From Linnemannia schmuckeri (taxonomy: Eukaryota > Mortierellomycota > Mortierellomycetes > Mortierellales > Mortierellaceae), in contig JANATG010000015.1 of NCBI GenBank assembly GCA_029449235.1, forward strand, positions 1,426,001 to 1,490,000: 64,000 nt of DNA, written 5' to 3'. Below, in pieces: positions 49,601 through 62,520 of this stretch. The position numbers and the translations under genes were made by a program. Position 1 is the first letter of the stretch; every line of letters starts with the position of its first letter. Below the pieces are notes generated by a model, which worked only from the letters and a program-made list of their open reading frames with translations, searched no databases and was not told where the DNA came from.

Positions 49601-52600
49601 ATTGTAAAGGACCGCAACAAAAAAGTGCACAAAGAATTTCTGCGACATATTCCAGTCGAAGAAGATGACTATTGATTAAATGAAATGGCGAGAAGTTGTG
49701 CTATTCCATCATTTAATGGAAAGACACAAGGACTGATGCATCCGTTATGTTCACAACTCTGGTAGTCGGCAAAAAAAAAAAAAAAAAAAAAAAAAAGAAA
49801 TACGCGAATTTTTTTGAAAGCTTCTCACATCGAAAATCTCATATCCTTAAACGCGCAAAACGTCGCTCTACTCAGCAGCGCACCGTATAACCTAAAAAGG
49901 TGATATTAAGGAAGGAAAAGGGTAATAGACAGCATTAGCCTTCTGTTTGTGAAGTTTGAAAAAGACCTAGTAAAGACGTCATTCATCGTTATCGCCTATG
50001 AATATATTCTATTGTTGATAAAGGCGCCCATATGTAAAAATGGCCAACTCAATATTATTGTCCAGTTAGTTCTTCATTCTCGATTTTCTACGGTACGTCA
50101 TTGCAAGCTTTTCATGAAGTAAAGCAAGGACAATCGACTAGGTAGTTTTTAAATAAATCGATATTTGTGTAGAGTGAAGTGATCACTCACGTCCTGAGAA
50201 GCGACATCGCTCATGTGCTTGTTGTATTTACAGTATGTTTTGTGGAAACGGAGCTGTCATTGCAGAAAGTGACAGATCCTGTTCTTTTATATTCTGCAAT
50301 TGTAAATCGTCAAATGAAGCGCCGTCTGGGAGATACAGGAAAAGTAGGATAAATATCGCTCGGGTAGTTTCAATTTTCACTTTTTAACCGCTCAACAGTG
50401 CTAGCACAAACTGCAGCAGTGATTGCATATTCGTTGGAGACAGTTTTTTTTCAGAGAAAGGATAAAGCTTAAGATACGAGAAGATCGTTCAGCTTGTTAA
50501 TTATAATTCGGAAAACAGTCAAGAAGACCTGAGTTTGACTACACCAATCGCCAACGACGATGCACTTCTTGACGTCACCCAAAACTACAATTACAAGGAT
50601 CTATGACGCTTTAGTATTGTTTTAGTAAATTTCATCGACGGTTTTCGTTAAAAAATAGACCATGAGAAGAATGTGGGATCGTTTGAGACCGAAGGTTGCA
50701 GGCGTCCCATCGATGAATGAAAAAGTATACTGAAAATTAACCAGAATGACCGTCTATTTCTCGTTTGCTTTTGTTGTTTTTGAATGATGCACCTTGATTG
50801 GCTAAATTTGAGCACAGTAATCGAATACACCCAACTGTTTTATTTGAAGTGGGCGCTGGACGGTTGCGGATGTCCATTGAGTTCTTCAAATATCAAATAA
50901 ATTCAAGCAAGCCGAGGTGTAGGTCCTGATGCCTAATCTCTTGAAAGCGTCAACTGATAAACGCTACATGGGTCATATCGGATTGGACAGTAGTTGCGCA
51001 AATGAGACAATGAAGAAAGATATACAGCACGCCGCCGGTGATCACTCATGTTCATATTTGCTAAAAGAAGAAAAACGCAATAAAAAAAAAATCTAGCAAG
51101 CGTCTTAAGAAACAGCGTAGCAACAAGTAGGTTATCGTTTTAGCGAAGTGGTGAAAAGTTGCATCGACGCGGATAGCAGCGGTTCTCTACATCTGATATT
51201 TGCGTACAAAAGAATGTGCAATCTTATCTGGGTTCAGTCGCTCTTGGAAAAGCGCTACAACGTAGAACGACATCTGCAAGGAATGCCTGAACTCGTCATG
51301 TTATAAAGCGCGAAGTCGGCGCATGTCGCTGAGTTCACCCTCACTCAAATAAAGTAAAAATTATCCACGATCGTCACAACACAATATTTTACAAGTCTGA
51401 GTTTTCACTGTTTAGTTGGATTCTGCGTATCTTTTTCTTTGCCGCGATGATCCCTTCTCCATCAGGTACTCGACAATCTCTTATCTTGTGTACATCTGAT
51501 AAGAAATAGATGCGTCAGCTTGCACAAAATTTTGTGCAGTAAAATTGGAATGGCATGGAAGCAACATACAGTACAAGATTATCCGAAATGTCGGCTCATC
51601 TCAATTACTTCCTACCTAACACACATATGCTTGGATACGCTTAACCATAAATAGAAGAACGTGCCTAGCAGAGAAAAAACGGGATCGTAACCGTCGGTCC
51701 AATAGTAGATCCTTGTATCGGCGCTCGGCTTTTGCTCTCCTGCGCTTGCGTGTGTATCCGCCAGAAACTTGGCACAAAAATATGCGGGGCCTCGGCGGGA
51801 AAATACAGATCAGTTTCGGAAATACTGAGGACGTAGTTATGGACGGCAAAAAATAGACAAATCGGCCATGAGATTAGTATGCCCCTATGCATAAGACAAC
51901 GGGATGTAAAAGATGACGACATTATAAGTCGGCGCGTCTGTATGATGTCAGGAGTGTTATACTCGAGGGAATTCTCTGCCTTTGCTTCTCGTGAACCCAT
52001 GCGCAGTACCGGTATCCACCCGGTGGCACCAGAGTGTCCGTCGGCTAATCCCCAGTTACTATGCTCTTGTCCCTCGAGAGACGAGCCGGACAAACAAAAA
52101 AAAAATAAAAAAAATACGGCAGCGAGTGATAAGCTAGGCAAGCAAACAAAAGGCAATGAGAAAAAAAATGGATCGAAAGCTCCTGTACGGGCGTGCTTTT
52201 TTCATTTTTCAAAAGGTAACAGAGGAAGGGAGAGAGGGATGATGGGATTGCTGCGATTGCGCCAATTTAGATCAACTTATCCACACTTACACCAGAACAG
52301 GCATATTACATTCCTTTCGTATTGCATCGCATATATTCCCTTGAGCATTGCATGGCATTAATATTATTACGTGACTTGTTTTGACTTTTTGTTATCTTGT
52401 TTCAAAGATTATTTTTTCGAGTTGACGGTGGTAAGGAATAGGTGTTGAGCAATGGGCTGGTTGGTTGACTGGTGAGATACGAGAAACACAAACGGGGTAA
52501 ACGTAAAATCGAAGGCATGCAAGTTCGCTGTTATTTTTTTACAACAAAAAATGCGATTCTGTTTCTTTGTCTCATTCATTGCTACGTCCATTCCTTATAG

Positions 52601-53700
52601 GAACTTGAGAGCTATTCCCTTCATTCATCTCATGCGCAGTCCAATTTGAAGAATCGCGAGGTCTTGTTGAAAGAGAGCAGGATGCTTAACGTTATTAAAG
52701 GATATGCACAAATAAAAGGCCAGGATGTAAATCAATGAAAAAGAATGAGTACGTCGAATAAAAAAGGCTAGCGAGTACTTTTTGAGCATGCTATACTCGC
52801 GTCCCTTTTTTTTCCACCTCTGACCCTGGCTCATATTGGTCCTTTTGGCTCACTCTTGCCTTGTTTTTCTCAAAGAGACATCTCTCCATACTAAGATCGT
52901 ATGCCTGTCGGTTCTCACCTTCTCAAGGGCGTGTACTCAGCATTTGGGCATGAACGACATGAATTGATGTGAGCACAATCGTGCCCGTTATTGAATTATC
53001 TCCTTGAAAATTTTTGCGTACGCGGACGCCCAAGCCGTTCGTAAGGAAGTAATAGGCCAATGCACAAAAGTAAAGGGGCTAACTGGCCTCTCCCAGTCAA
53101 CAAACGACTCCGTACTTCTACTTTCTCTTCAGACTCATATCCACACAGCACAAGGTACATTAACAAAAGTAAGGGACAGAGGGGAGACTTCAGTATGAGC
53201 CAGCCAGCCTGTCAACCAGTCGACTGGTCGGATAGTCAGTCTCGTCTCGAGGGAGGGAAAAACAAGTACGTGGCAGAATCAAATACCATATTGTTGTCGT
53301 GTAAGATCCAGCGGCAATGAAGAAAAAAGGTTAGACCAAACAGGCTTGCACAATGGTTGTATGTGTTTTGGGGGAGTATGAGTGATTTCCTTCGACATAA
53401 AAAAGACATATAAGCAAAATGATGACCAACAACAGCACAACCCTTTCGATCCAGTCTGTTCTGAGCGAGAGGAAAGAGAGAAGCGAAGCAGAAATGCAAT
53501 ACACGTCGATTGTTGCGCCCTTACTCCGCATATGAATGGAGCATTTTCTCGCATTGGCCTTAAATTTTTTCTCAATTGATCATATTAGAACACATTTGAG
53601 CCGAAGAAGCCTTTCTAGGAATGAACCAACAAAAAAAGAGAGAACGGATCGGCAATGAGTAGAACAAGAAGAGAACGATAACGAAAACGCGCTTCTTTTC
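46622..53700. other. Gene-poor AT-rich region of about 7 kb
   Basis: I find no convincing gene on either strand. Open frames of 100-163 codons occur at 47517-47915, 48133-48459, 51665-52156 (-) and 51879-52361, without recognisable domains or consistent splice joins. The sequence is AT-rich with scattered A and T runs, including A x 26 at 49771-49796. It reads like long-decayed DNA, possibly old mobile elements, but I found no terminal repeats, integrase or reverse-transcriptase motif. Confidence 0.45.
49771..49796. repeat. Homopolymer tract, A x 26
   Basis: An uninterrupted A run within the gene-poor region. Confidence 0.9.
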
Positions 53701-56700
53701 CTCGCGACTCTTCTTCGTAGTCTTGCTTTCCTTCTCTTTCTCACAGCGTACTTAATTGTTTGTGTTCCTTTTTTTTTTCTTTCTCTCTTCTCTTTCTTGT
53801 CTCTCTTTTTCTTTTCTTTTTGATCTCTACTCTCTGTACCTGGGACATCCAAGTCTGCCCATCCTATTCTCGCTTTCATATATTCATTTTCATTACTATA
53901 TACCTAATACTCACTTAATCCTAATATCCTCATCTTTACTGCACACGCACTCTCTTCTACGTCCCTCTCCTTCCTGTGTCTCACCACTTCTCACGATCGC
54001 ATTCTGCCCCCCGACAGTTGCTCACATTGCAATTGTCATTTTCAACGAACCCTCCCTTGGCCCCTTTTTTCTCTTTAACCCCTTCCTCAACCACACGGTT
54101 CTTTTGCACAGCTTACATCGCAACTGGAACACGACATTATCGCTAAACCATAGATTATCGCAAAGTGCGCCAACGTAAGTTCCAACAACAACAACCAAAG
54201 GCGCCTCCTTCCCAGTCCCTGAATGTTGCTATGCAGTCTCTTTTTTCTTGCATTCTTCTTCCTCCTCTCTTTTCCTGTGACAACCCTATCATGTCCAGCT
54301 TAGAGAATAGTTACTCTTCGAGGATGCATTTCTATACTGTGTGCTGTGTTTGTTCTTGGAGAGCAGAGGGACACCAGGCTAGAGAGCGGCATGGGTTGTA
54401 AACAGACTCATGTGAGAGTAGCCGTTTTTTTTTAGATTTTTGTTGTCGCAGTCGTTTGTCCCTCAAATACTTTGTTGTTAGTGGATGTGTGTATGCATTG
54501 ATGGAGATATAAGTCACCTTTGAACTGGTGTCCTGCTTAGTACTTCAGGTGCCTTTTTCTTTATTTTTTCCTCTTTCTGTGAGAGCACCTACCCATACTT
54601 CTAGTTTATACATCTGCCTCTTTACCATCGACATTATCATCTTTCTTGATCGTCCCTTCTCCCTGCGCCGATATTAACGAATAGAAGTAAGAAAACGAAG
54701 ACGCCTTTCAGACGGAACTACTTCTTTTCTGTGTTTATCCTTTTCCTTGCCTTCTTTCCTCTTCTCTTCCCTTTTGCATCATGTTTGCTGATCTCTTTGG
54801 TCTTTTGTTTCGTTGGAGAAAAAAAACAGAAAACCCTTCACGGGTACTGCGTATGTGTATTTGCTACTTTCGCATCATTCGTTCCTTCTTACCTACAAGT
54901 TCCATTTGAGTGTTGTGATTATATCCTTCCCTCCCTTCTCGCCTATTTTGAATAGTTCAATTGAATAAGGAAGCTAAAGAGGGTGTGGGGTGGAAGAGGT
55001 AATGAGGTGGTCGTAGAAAACAACAACCATTGACATGAAAAGTGGTTTGGACATAATTTTCCTTCTCTGCGTTTTTGTTGTTTCTATGACACAATCTGAT
55101 CGCGAAAAGAAGGGAAAGAGAAGGAAGAAAAGGATTAGAAGAATTAAAGGGGAAGGCTAGAGAAGACACCAACAAAGGAGGGACATCATTCAATGTTTCG
55201 AAGTCTAGATCCTTTTTTCCTACGCTTCATTTTTATCGTTTACGATAGATGGATATTTCTACAGGTCGGTTCTTGTCTTGAGAACAAAAAAAGGCTTTAT
55301 TCTCCATTTTTACTTGTCTCCCCACTTCTTCCTTCCCTGTTTCTCTTGTTTTGTTGTATCTGTTGTCTGTACCTCGTTCCTTCTTCCCGTGCCTCTTTGT
55401 TGATGTTTTCACAAGAGGGTAAAGGAGAGGGAGATTGTGTGTATGTGTGTATGTGTGTATCATGGTTATCTTTGGTTTTTCTTCTCCGTTTTAGGAGATA
55501 TTCTTATATATCAGAAGTGGGGCATGCATAAATATACGCGTCTGCCTTTTTGGCATCCATGAGAGGAAAAGGCTGACCAGCGTAAAGAAAGAAATGAGAG
55601 GTCAGCAATATGCGCGACCATATTAATGTACCTCCTCAATCCACGCTTGCATTTTTCTTCTCTGTGGTCTTCATCCTTTTTCATGTCATCGCGCCATTTA
55701 TTTTCGAAGATCGGCAACTTAGAGGGTCAATGCAGTAAGTTGGTTATTTCTGGCATGATTCTTCTCCAAGTGTGGGCTGAAGTGGTTCGTTATTTTGATA
55801 TGGTGGTGGCAGTGTCTCGGGCATAGGGGGAAGAGGTTTATTTTACTCATGTAGCAATTGGAATATTCTGCTATCCCCGCCCTCATTCACACGCAAATAA
55901 TTTTTCGACGGTGTTGTTGTTGGTTGTATTGTAGGCTAGATCATTCATCTGCAGTAAACCGAGAATTAGAAGAGTGTGAGCGAACTGAGCGAGAACGAAG
56001 GAATCCATCAATTACGTAGGGTGACAGTTGTATTTTTTTTTCGCGATGATAGTTTTGCCGCTTGCTTTATTGGTCGCCCAGGGTGGTACAGTGAATATGC
56101 CCACAGCAATATCTGTAAATTTTTCCTCGGATAAGCAACCCAAGTATCGGGCGTAGAGGGCTAGAGCACACTACTTTTTTGTCTTTCTTTGGAGTTTGTA
56201 ATGGTTGTGAAGATGTTATCTCTTCATACTTTGATCTTTACTTATTCTTCTCGTTCTTCTTTTCCCCGAGAGAGAGAAGATATAGAGAGGGGGATGAATA
56301 GTCCCTCTCACTCTCTTTTATCCCTTCTTTCTTTCTCGCTTTTTCATCTCCTTTTCTGTTACTTCCAGACTCATATCCTCAGTATCTATTCTGGCGACAA
56401 CTTCTTTCTTATTGCGAACGTGTTGGTTGTTCAAATGCAATGGAACAGGGCTATATGCAAGTGAGTGAACTAGAGAGTAGGGAGGGTTCTACGCATGTGG
56501 GTGGGCACAGCTCATTGTATTGGTTGCAGATTCATTCACCTCTTCTGAGCTTTTTTGTTTGGTTAGGGCGCTACTGTGAACTATCGGCGGTTAGAAGGCG
56601 GATCAAATTTATTTTTTTTTTTGCAAGAACGTGTCATTGGGGTTTTCCTTGAGAGCAAGAAAAAGGGAGGGAGGGCAAGGACAGAATGAATGAAAAGACG

Positions 56701-57869
56701 CAAGTGAAAGAAAAGAAGGGCAGGGACAGGACAGAAGAACAGAGACGAAGACAGAGGGAATGCAAAAGGGAAAGCAGGAAGAGCTGTGGCGAATATAACA
56801 AGAACAATGATGTATTTATTTCGTACCATGTTAATTCGGATGGAGAGAGATACAAAAAGCGACCCTTTTGGCACCCCCTCCCCTTGAAAACTATTCTTCT
56901 ACTCCTTCCTTCCCTCTTTCCACCAGGTTTTCTTCCTTCTTTCCTTTCCCTCATTCTCGATTATAAACATCCTTTTTTTCTCATTCTCATCACAGTTTGC
57001 ATATACCTATATCCCAGTCTCCACATCGCGACGCGTACCTGAGACAGCCATCGCCCATATCTGATCAACCTTATTTTCTGTACGCGGTCTCACCTTTCTC
57101 GTTGTCTCAACCATCGATCAGTTCTGTTCATTTCATTCGTCGACACCAAAAATTCAAAGAGAGAGGAGGGTGGGCCAAGCTTAATAGACATCTTGTCATT
57201 CGCGAAGGCAAAGAAAGGATTATAGAAACGACTTTTAGTCAGTTTTTTCTAGTAATAACCCGAATGCCCTTTCTCTCCCCTTATTTCTTTCCTTTCCTGT
57301 CGTCTCTTTTTATTTTCTCTATCTTCACGTAGCAAATAGCCCGAGAATCACAAAAGTAATCAGGGACGACAGCGACGACCGCGCCTTTTTTTTACTTCTC
57401 TTTCTGGTTCCTGTCTCCTGGCCGTCCACCTCTCTTCCTTTTTCTTCTTTTCTTTCCCTCTCACACATTGACGCTCCCTTTCTCTTCATTCTCCTCCTCT
57501 TCTCCCTCATTCCTCTTCAGATTACACAGAAAACACAGGCCGCTACTCATTTTCTCAGCTTAGTCTATTCTGTTCATCTGTTCCACTCACTTAACCTCAA
57601 CAAACAAAAGAGTATCGCCACCTTTGCAACCGATCACCCGTCCGAACGCATCTTTTTCTTTCTCTCTTTCCTTCATTTTTTTTATCTACTCTTCATCCTT
57701 CTCATTTCTTTATCGCATTACCTTCCCTCCCCTCTCCTCCCTCCTCCTACAATCCTTTCTCAATTTTTCGCTGACAAAAACGCAAGATCAAAGCGCACAA
57801 TAACAATTGACAAACGCCCTTCTCTTTCACCTCGAAAAAAAAGTAACCGACAAACTCGCAAGCAGCAGC

Positions 57870-57901
<32 letters not shown>

Positions 57902-57990
57902 AAGCAGCAATTCAAAGAAACGCAAGACCCTTCCTCTCCTCGTCCTCCTTTCATCTCACATTTCTCACCTCACTCCACAACAATAAGGAA
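53701..57990 (+). promoter_or_regulatory. Pyrimidine-rich upstream region of the Gln/Ser-rich gene
   Basis: Plus-strand T/C-rich blocks recur at about 53700-54170, 56880-57060 and 57390-57780, each resembling the sequence just upstream of start codons elsewhere in the window. A strong GTAAGT donor lies at about 54174. The ATG of the next gene is at 57991, so there may be one or more non-coding first exons with alternative promoters. A CAG/CAA repeat (57861-57910) lies in the presumed leader. No protein-coding gene is recognised here. Confidence 0.35.
57861..57910 (+). repeat. CAG/CAA microsatellite in the presumed 5' leader
   Basis: Three AGC units are followed by about a dozen AAC units, about 80 bp upstream of the ATG at 57991 and not in its reading frame. 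Expected to be length-variable. Confidence 0.85.
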
Positions 57991-60900
57991 ATGGGCAAGT
58001 TAACCAGTTTGTTGAAGAAGAAAAAGTCCAAAGGCGATGACTTAAGCGGCCAGCGCACTGTCGGATCGACCATGTCTGGCTCCTCAGTGTCGGTCGAGAC
58101 CAATGGGATCCCCGCAGCACCTTTTGTATCTGTTCCTGTAGTCGCTCCACTGTCGCTGAGTATACCAACCAGCGAGATGACCACCACGACTGAACTACAG
58201 TCGCCCTTCTCGTTGATGGACGATATCATGGACGAGCTGGCTGGTACTTCGCCGAATACTCCTCAGCCATCCAAGTCAAACAACCTCAGTGGTATGTTAC
58301 GCAAATCAGCCCTTTTTTTTTTTTTTTTTTTTGGATGAAGGGGAGGAGGGGGTTAAAAATTCTTGTTAATTGCTTCCGTGTATATGTGTGTGTGCGTGGT
58401 GTAGAGGGAAAAACAAAGGAATGAGGGGTTGAGATATATGTGTGGCACAAGAACCAGCAACAAAAAAAAAATATTGTCCTCCTGTCACAGTTCAACACCC
58501 ACCTGCGCATAAGACATGCATGAGTAGTTGTTTGCCTTTTTGGCCATATTATCCGGGGTTCTGTGTCCATATATACTCTCGCCCATGCATCCACGATGGG
58601 CTCCTATCTTATTTGTTTTTTCCTTCCCTTTCCTGTTCTTTGCACATCCCTCTCCTCTTTTAAGTTGTTCACTATTTTCCCCGTGAGGGCTTGTTCATTT
58701 TGTTGGTATTGCATTGAGAAACCGAGACTGAACAAAGTTCAGAACACACATTTACTAGACGCCATAACAAGGCACGCATCTCGCCTCTAACTCTATGTTG
58801 TTCACGCTTCACACCCTCCTTCACGTTTGTTTCTGTCCCTCTCCCTTCAATCTCTCTTCCTCGCCACATCCCCTTTGCAATCCATTTCACTCTTCTGCCG
58901 AAAACATTATAATCAACAACAAGTTATCAACAGCAGTCATTGCGCATTCATGCCACGCAAACACGCATACACATACATACCACGCAAATATGCATCCACA
59001 CACAACCACAAAGATGGGTGGTTGCATGGCATCCAATAACCTAGAAAAAAGCCTTCAAACGCAAAGGAGTGGTCATGTCGCCCCACTCTCCTCCCTCTCC
59101 CTCGCCATAGGACTTGCGCATCTCTTTATCTCGTGTCTCTTTCGCTATCTTCATGTCTGATTGTATACCTTTCTTTGGTCCCGCCCTTATGCCCATCCGT
59201 CCCTTCCCCTTTACCCTTCTCCTTGTCTTTGTCCTTGCATTTCCCTTGTGTTCATCTTTCCTTGACCTCCCTTATCACTTCCTTCCCCCACCTCCGTCAT
59301 CTTTTCATGTGTGTCTTGTTTGTTCGCCCTCTTTTTTTGAGTTTGTAATATGTGTGCTGCATCCATATCCCTAAACGCTCTATCTACCACATCATAAAAA
59401 CCACCAACAAAAAACCACTGACAAACCCTTTCTCTCTCCCTTCTCTTTCCCTTTTTCCTTCCTCTCTCCCTCTCTCTTTCCCTCTCTTACCTTCGCCCCT
59501 TCACACCACCTCCACTTTGTGCGAGAAGATTTTGGCCTCGCGTTCGAACTCTCTCGCCAGCTGGAGACTGGCGCATCAGAGGCAAAGATCACGGGTCGTC
59601 ATGGCGCTGTTCCTGGAAACGGAGTTACTCAGAAGATCGGCAAGCTGGAACAAAATAGTGCCTTTAAGGATAACGCCTTCCTGCAACAGGCGCGGTCTGG
59701 CGCCGGCGCGTCAGCGACACCTACCCCGCCAGTATCAGGAGGTGCCCCTTATCGGTCAACATTCGGCAACAACAACACTAGTTTGACGACGAACAATAAT
59801 CAACATTCGGCAACTACCACTGCTGCTGGTATGACGATGAACGCGAATGCACCGTCAAATTTACGGAGGCGATTCCAAACCAAGGAGGCCGAGGAAGAAG
59901 AAGAGAAGGCACAAGCGGCTGCAGCGAAGCTTCGAGAGGAGTCCAAGAAGGCGAATGCTCAGCTGCCGAGCGACGACGAAGGGAGTGATGTCTCATCGGA
60001 TGACGATTCGGATGATGAGCAGCGCGCGTTCAGGAAGCAGCAGCGGCTTTTGGCACAGCAACAGCATCAACATCAGTTGTTCTTGCAGCAGCAGCAGATT
60101 CTTCAGCAGCAGCTTGCTGGCGCCAAGGGTGAGATGGTGGAAGGACAAGGAGAAGGGGAGGAGGAGAAGAAGCCGGTGGCAATTAATCACGAGGCGGTCA
60201 TTGACAGGATGAAAGGTCGGCATCGTGCGTTGCTCCAGGGTGCCCACGCTGCTGCGAGGGATGAATACTATGAGGACTACAGGGACGACTATGCGATGAT
60301 TCAGCAACAGCAGCAAGGGATGATATCCCCCGGTGGTGGTGGCGCGACGATGGCGTATAATATGCAGTATGGTGGCATGGATCCTTCGATGATGTACGCG
60401 GACGACTATCGTCTCCAACAGCAGCAACAACAGCAGATGTACTATCCTCAAGGCGCCCCTCCACACGTCAATGCCACGACATATAACCACCCTTCGGTCA
60501 TGAACGGGATGATCCCCGGTTACGGCTACGCCCATCCTCCTGCGCCCATGCCTTCGTACGCCTCAGGAATGCAAACCCCCGTCTATCACCATAACCAGTA
60601 CTACCCAAATGGTGGGCGCGGAACTCCTACGCCCGCCATGTCGCACCACATTATGCAGCAACAACAGTTCCAGCAGGGAGGAAGGTCAGACTCTGTGGTC
60701 TCGGATGGATCCCTCCCTAACTCGTCGTCGCGTCGGGGATCGGAACAGCATAGTATTGTTTCTTCTGCACGTGTCTCGGAGGATTCTTGCAACGACGCTG
60801 CTCAACACCAGCTTCAGCACCAACCCCAGCATTCCTTGTCGGTTGTGTCGACACAGAAGACGGCAAATAGCGATAGTGGGTACTCTGGTGTTGCCTCAGA

Positions 60901-62353
60901 TCAGAGGAAACGCACCCCGTTTGACGACTCGTTTGAGGACATCCAGACGACTGTTGGGTTCGAGTATGAGAAGTCGTCGACCACTACCAAGAGTAAGATG
61001 GATGATGTTACAAAGGTGATTGAAGGCCTTTCGATTGCCCAGGCCGGCACCGCCGACAAGGATAACGGTGGTGACAATGAGGATGATCAAAGCTCCGACG
61101 ACAACAAGTCCGAAGGCTCAAATTCGGACTCGGATTCGGAACAGGATGAGGACCCAGAGTCGTTGAAGGGCAGCACGATGATCGACTCAATCCGCCGCGG
61201 TCACAGCGGGTTCAAGGGGGGTATCACCACTGGATCCTCGCCGTCTCCGTCGGCGGCGGCCAGCAACAACGGTAGTAACGAGCACGAGAACGATAACGAT
61301 AACGACAATGATTCGTCGGACGATGATGATCAACCTATCATCTTGAGCAGGCGTAGCAGTGCACGGAGTCCCTTCTTGCCCGCCTCTGCCGCTGCCGCTT
61401 CTACAGGCATGAAAGTCTCTGCCGAAGAGGCTGTAATGATGGCTGCCCCCCTGGCCATGCAGCAAGTGCCGGTGCCGACGAGTAATGGCCAGATGCAGTA
61501 TATGCCCACGATGGGCATGTATCAGCAGCAACCTATGCACATGTCCTACATGCCACCATCCCAACAACAACAACCTCAACAAGTCCAACAACAATCTTCA
61601 CCACAACAACAGGCATACGTGCCAATGGGATACCAATTCCCAGGTCCACAACCAGGACCCATGGGCCACCACCACTCCTACTCTGTCGATCGCGCCATGC
61701 CTCTGCCAAGTATGGTCGCTCATAGCCCCCTCACCCGCCGTGTCGGCTCCAAGGGTCATACCAGCACAGGGTCTGCCGGATCCGCAATCCAATCACAATA
61801 CCCAATTCCTGCTACCACGCTCCTCCACCCCGGACCACGTCGTTCGCACTCGGCTCGTGTTCGTTCCCAAGCTACGAGCCCAATCAACTCTAACATTAAC
61901 CCAGCGGCAGCGCAGGTTAATGGACAAGCTGGGCGTGGAAGGAGTTCTATCGACTTTGCACGTCTCCCAAGCAGCGGATACCAGAGCATGACTGGTGGAC
62001 CCATCGGCAGCCCTGACTTCACCTCCGCCGGAAATGGTACAGGACCCTATATGCGCGGGTACGCCGAACCGCTCTCCTCGCCCCCACTTCAACCCCAACA
62101 ACAACAACAGCAGCAGCAGCAGGCGTTACCACCGCACTTGCAGCAGCACCATCCACAGATGCAACAACAGATGGAAAAGCAACAATTGCAGCAAGGGTAT
62201 TTTATGAGCAGTCCTATGGGAGGAGGTCCGATGCCAAGTCAGTACGGGTATATGATGCAATCTGGCGTCGGTGTCGGTGTTGGTTCGGGTGGAGATCTCT
62301 ACTCGGCACATCCTCATCATCAACAACAGATCCTTCAAGCCGGACGGCGGTGA
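57991..62353 (+). CDS. Gln/Ser-rich low-complexity protein with predicted N-myristoylated basic N-terminus
   Basis: Two exons, 57991-58291 and 59526-62353, give 1042 aa. I do not recognise the family. The N-terminus MGKLTSLLKKKKSKGDD has Gly2, Ser6 and a Lys cluster, the pattern of N-myristoylation plus polybasic plasma-membrane anchoring; this is a prediction. Around the splice site lies the best-ordered segment, DFGLAFELSRQLE. The rest is Gln-rich tracts, a charged coiled-coil-like stretch near 190-215, acidic Asp/Ser runs (SDDEGSDVSSDDDSDDEQ) and a Ser/Pro-rich tail with many SP, RS and RRS sites. The acceptor has two AGs three bases apart (after 59525 or 59528), giving S-E-D-F or S-D-F. 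The intron is 1234 bp, long for this window, and contains T x 21 at 58313-58333. A signalling scaffold at the membrane is a guess. Its 3' end is 167 bp from the stop of the convergent Gpi10 gene. Confidence 0.75.
58313..58333. repeat. Homopolymer tract, T x 21
   Basis: A T run near the 5' end of the 1234-bp intron of the Gln/Ser-rich gene. Confidence 0.88.
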
Positions 62354-62520
62354 AGACCGTAAACGTGACCTCAACAACAACATCATTCACAAAAAAACAT
62401 CCCTTGCTATCTATTTCCTACTTCCAACTTCGATTAATTCCCCAAGGTCTAAATAAACAACCATATTATCCTCACCACAAAAAAGGCGCGTATAAAGATG
62501 TTATATCTATAAGTGAGACG

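Noticed and set aside
46622..51600. Retrotransposon or reverse-transcriptase remnant
   Set aside because: I looked for YxDD-like, integrase and terminal-repeat signals and saw none. The decayed appearance alone is not evidence.
51665..52361. Opposed open frames of 163 (-) and 160 (+) codons
   Set aside because: Both lack recognisable domains and overlap almost fully on opposite strands. The minus-strand one has a leader-like start, but nothing after it looks like a mature protein.
53756..54178. 140-codon plus-strand frame with many Phe, Leu and Ser
   Set aside because: It is a translation of a T/C-rich promoter-like block. Hydrophobicity here reflects base composition, not a membrane protein.
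59993..60535. 180-codon minus-strand Leu/Ile/Val-rich frame
   Set aside because: It is antisense of CAG/CAA-rich (Gln) coding sequence, which yields Leu-rich shadows.
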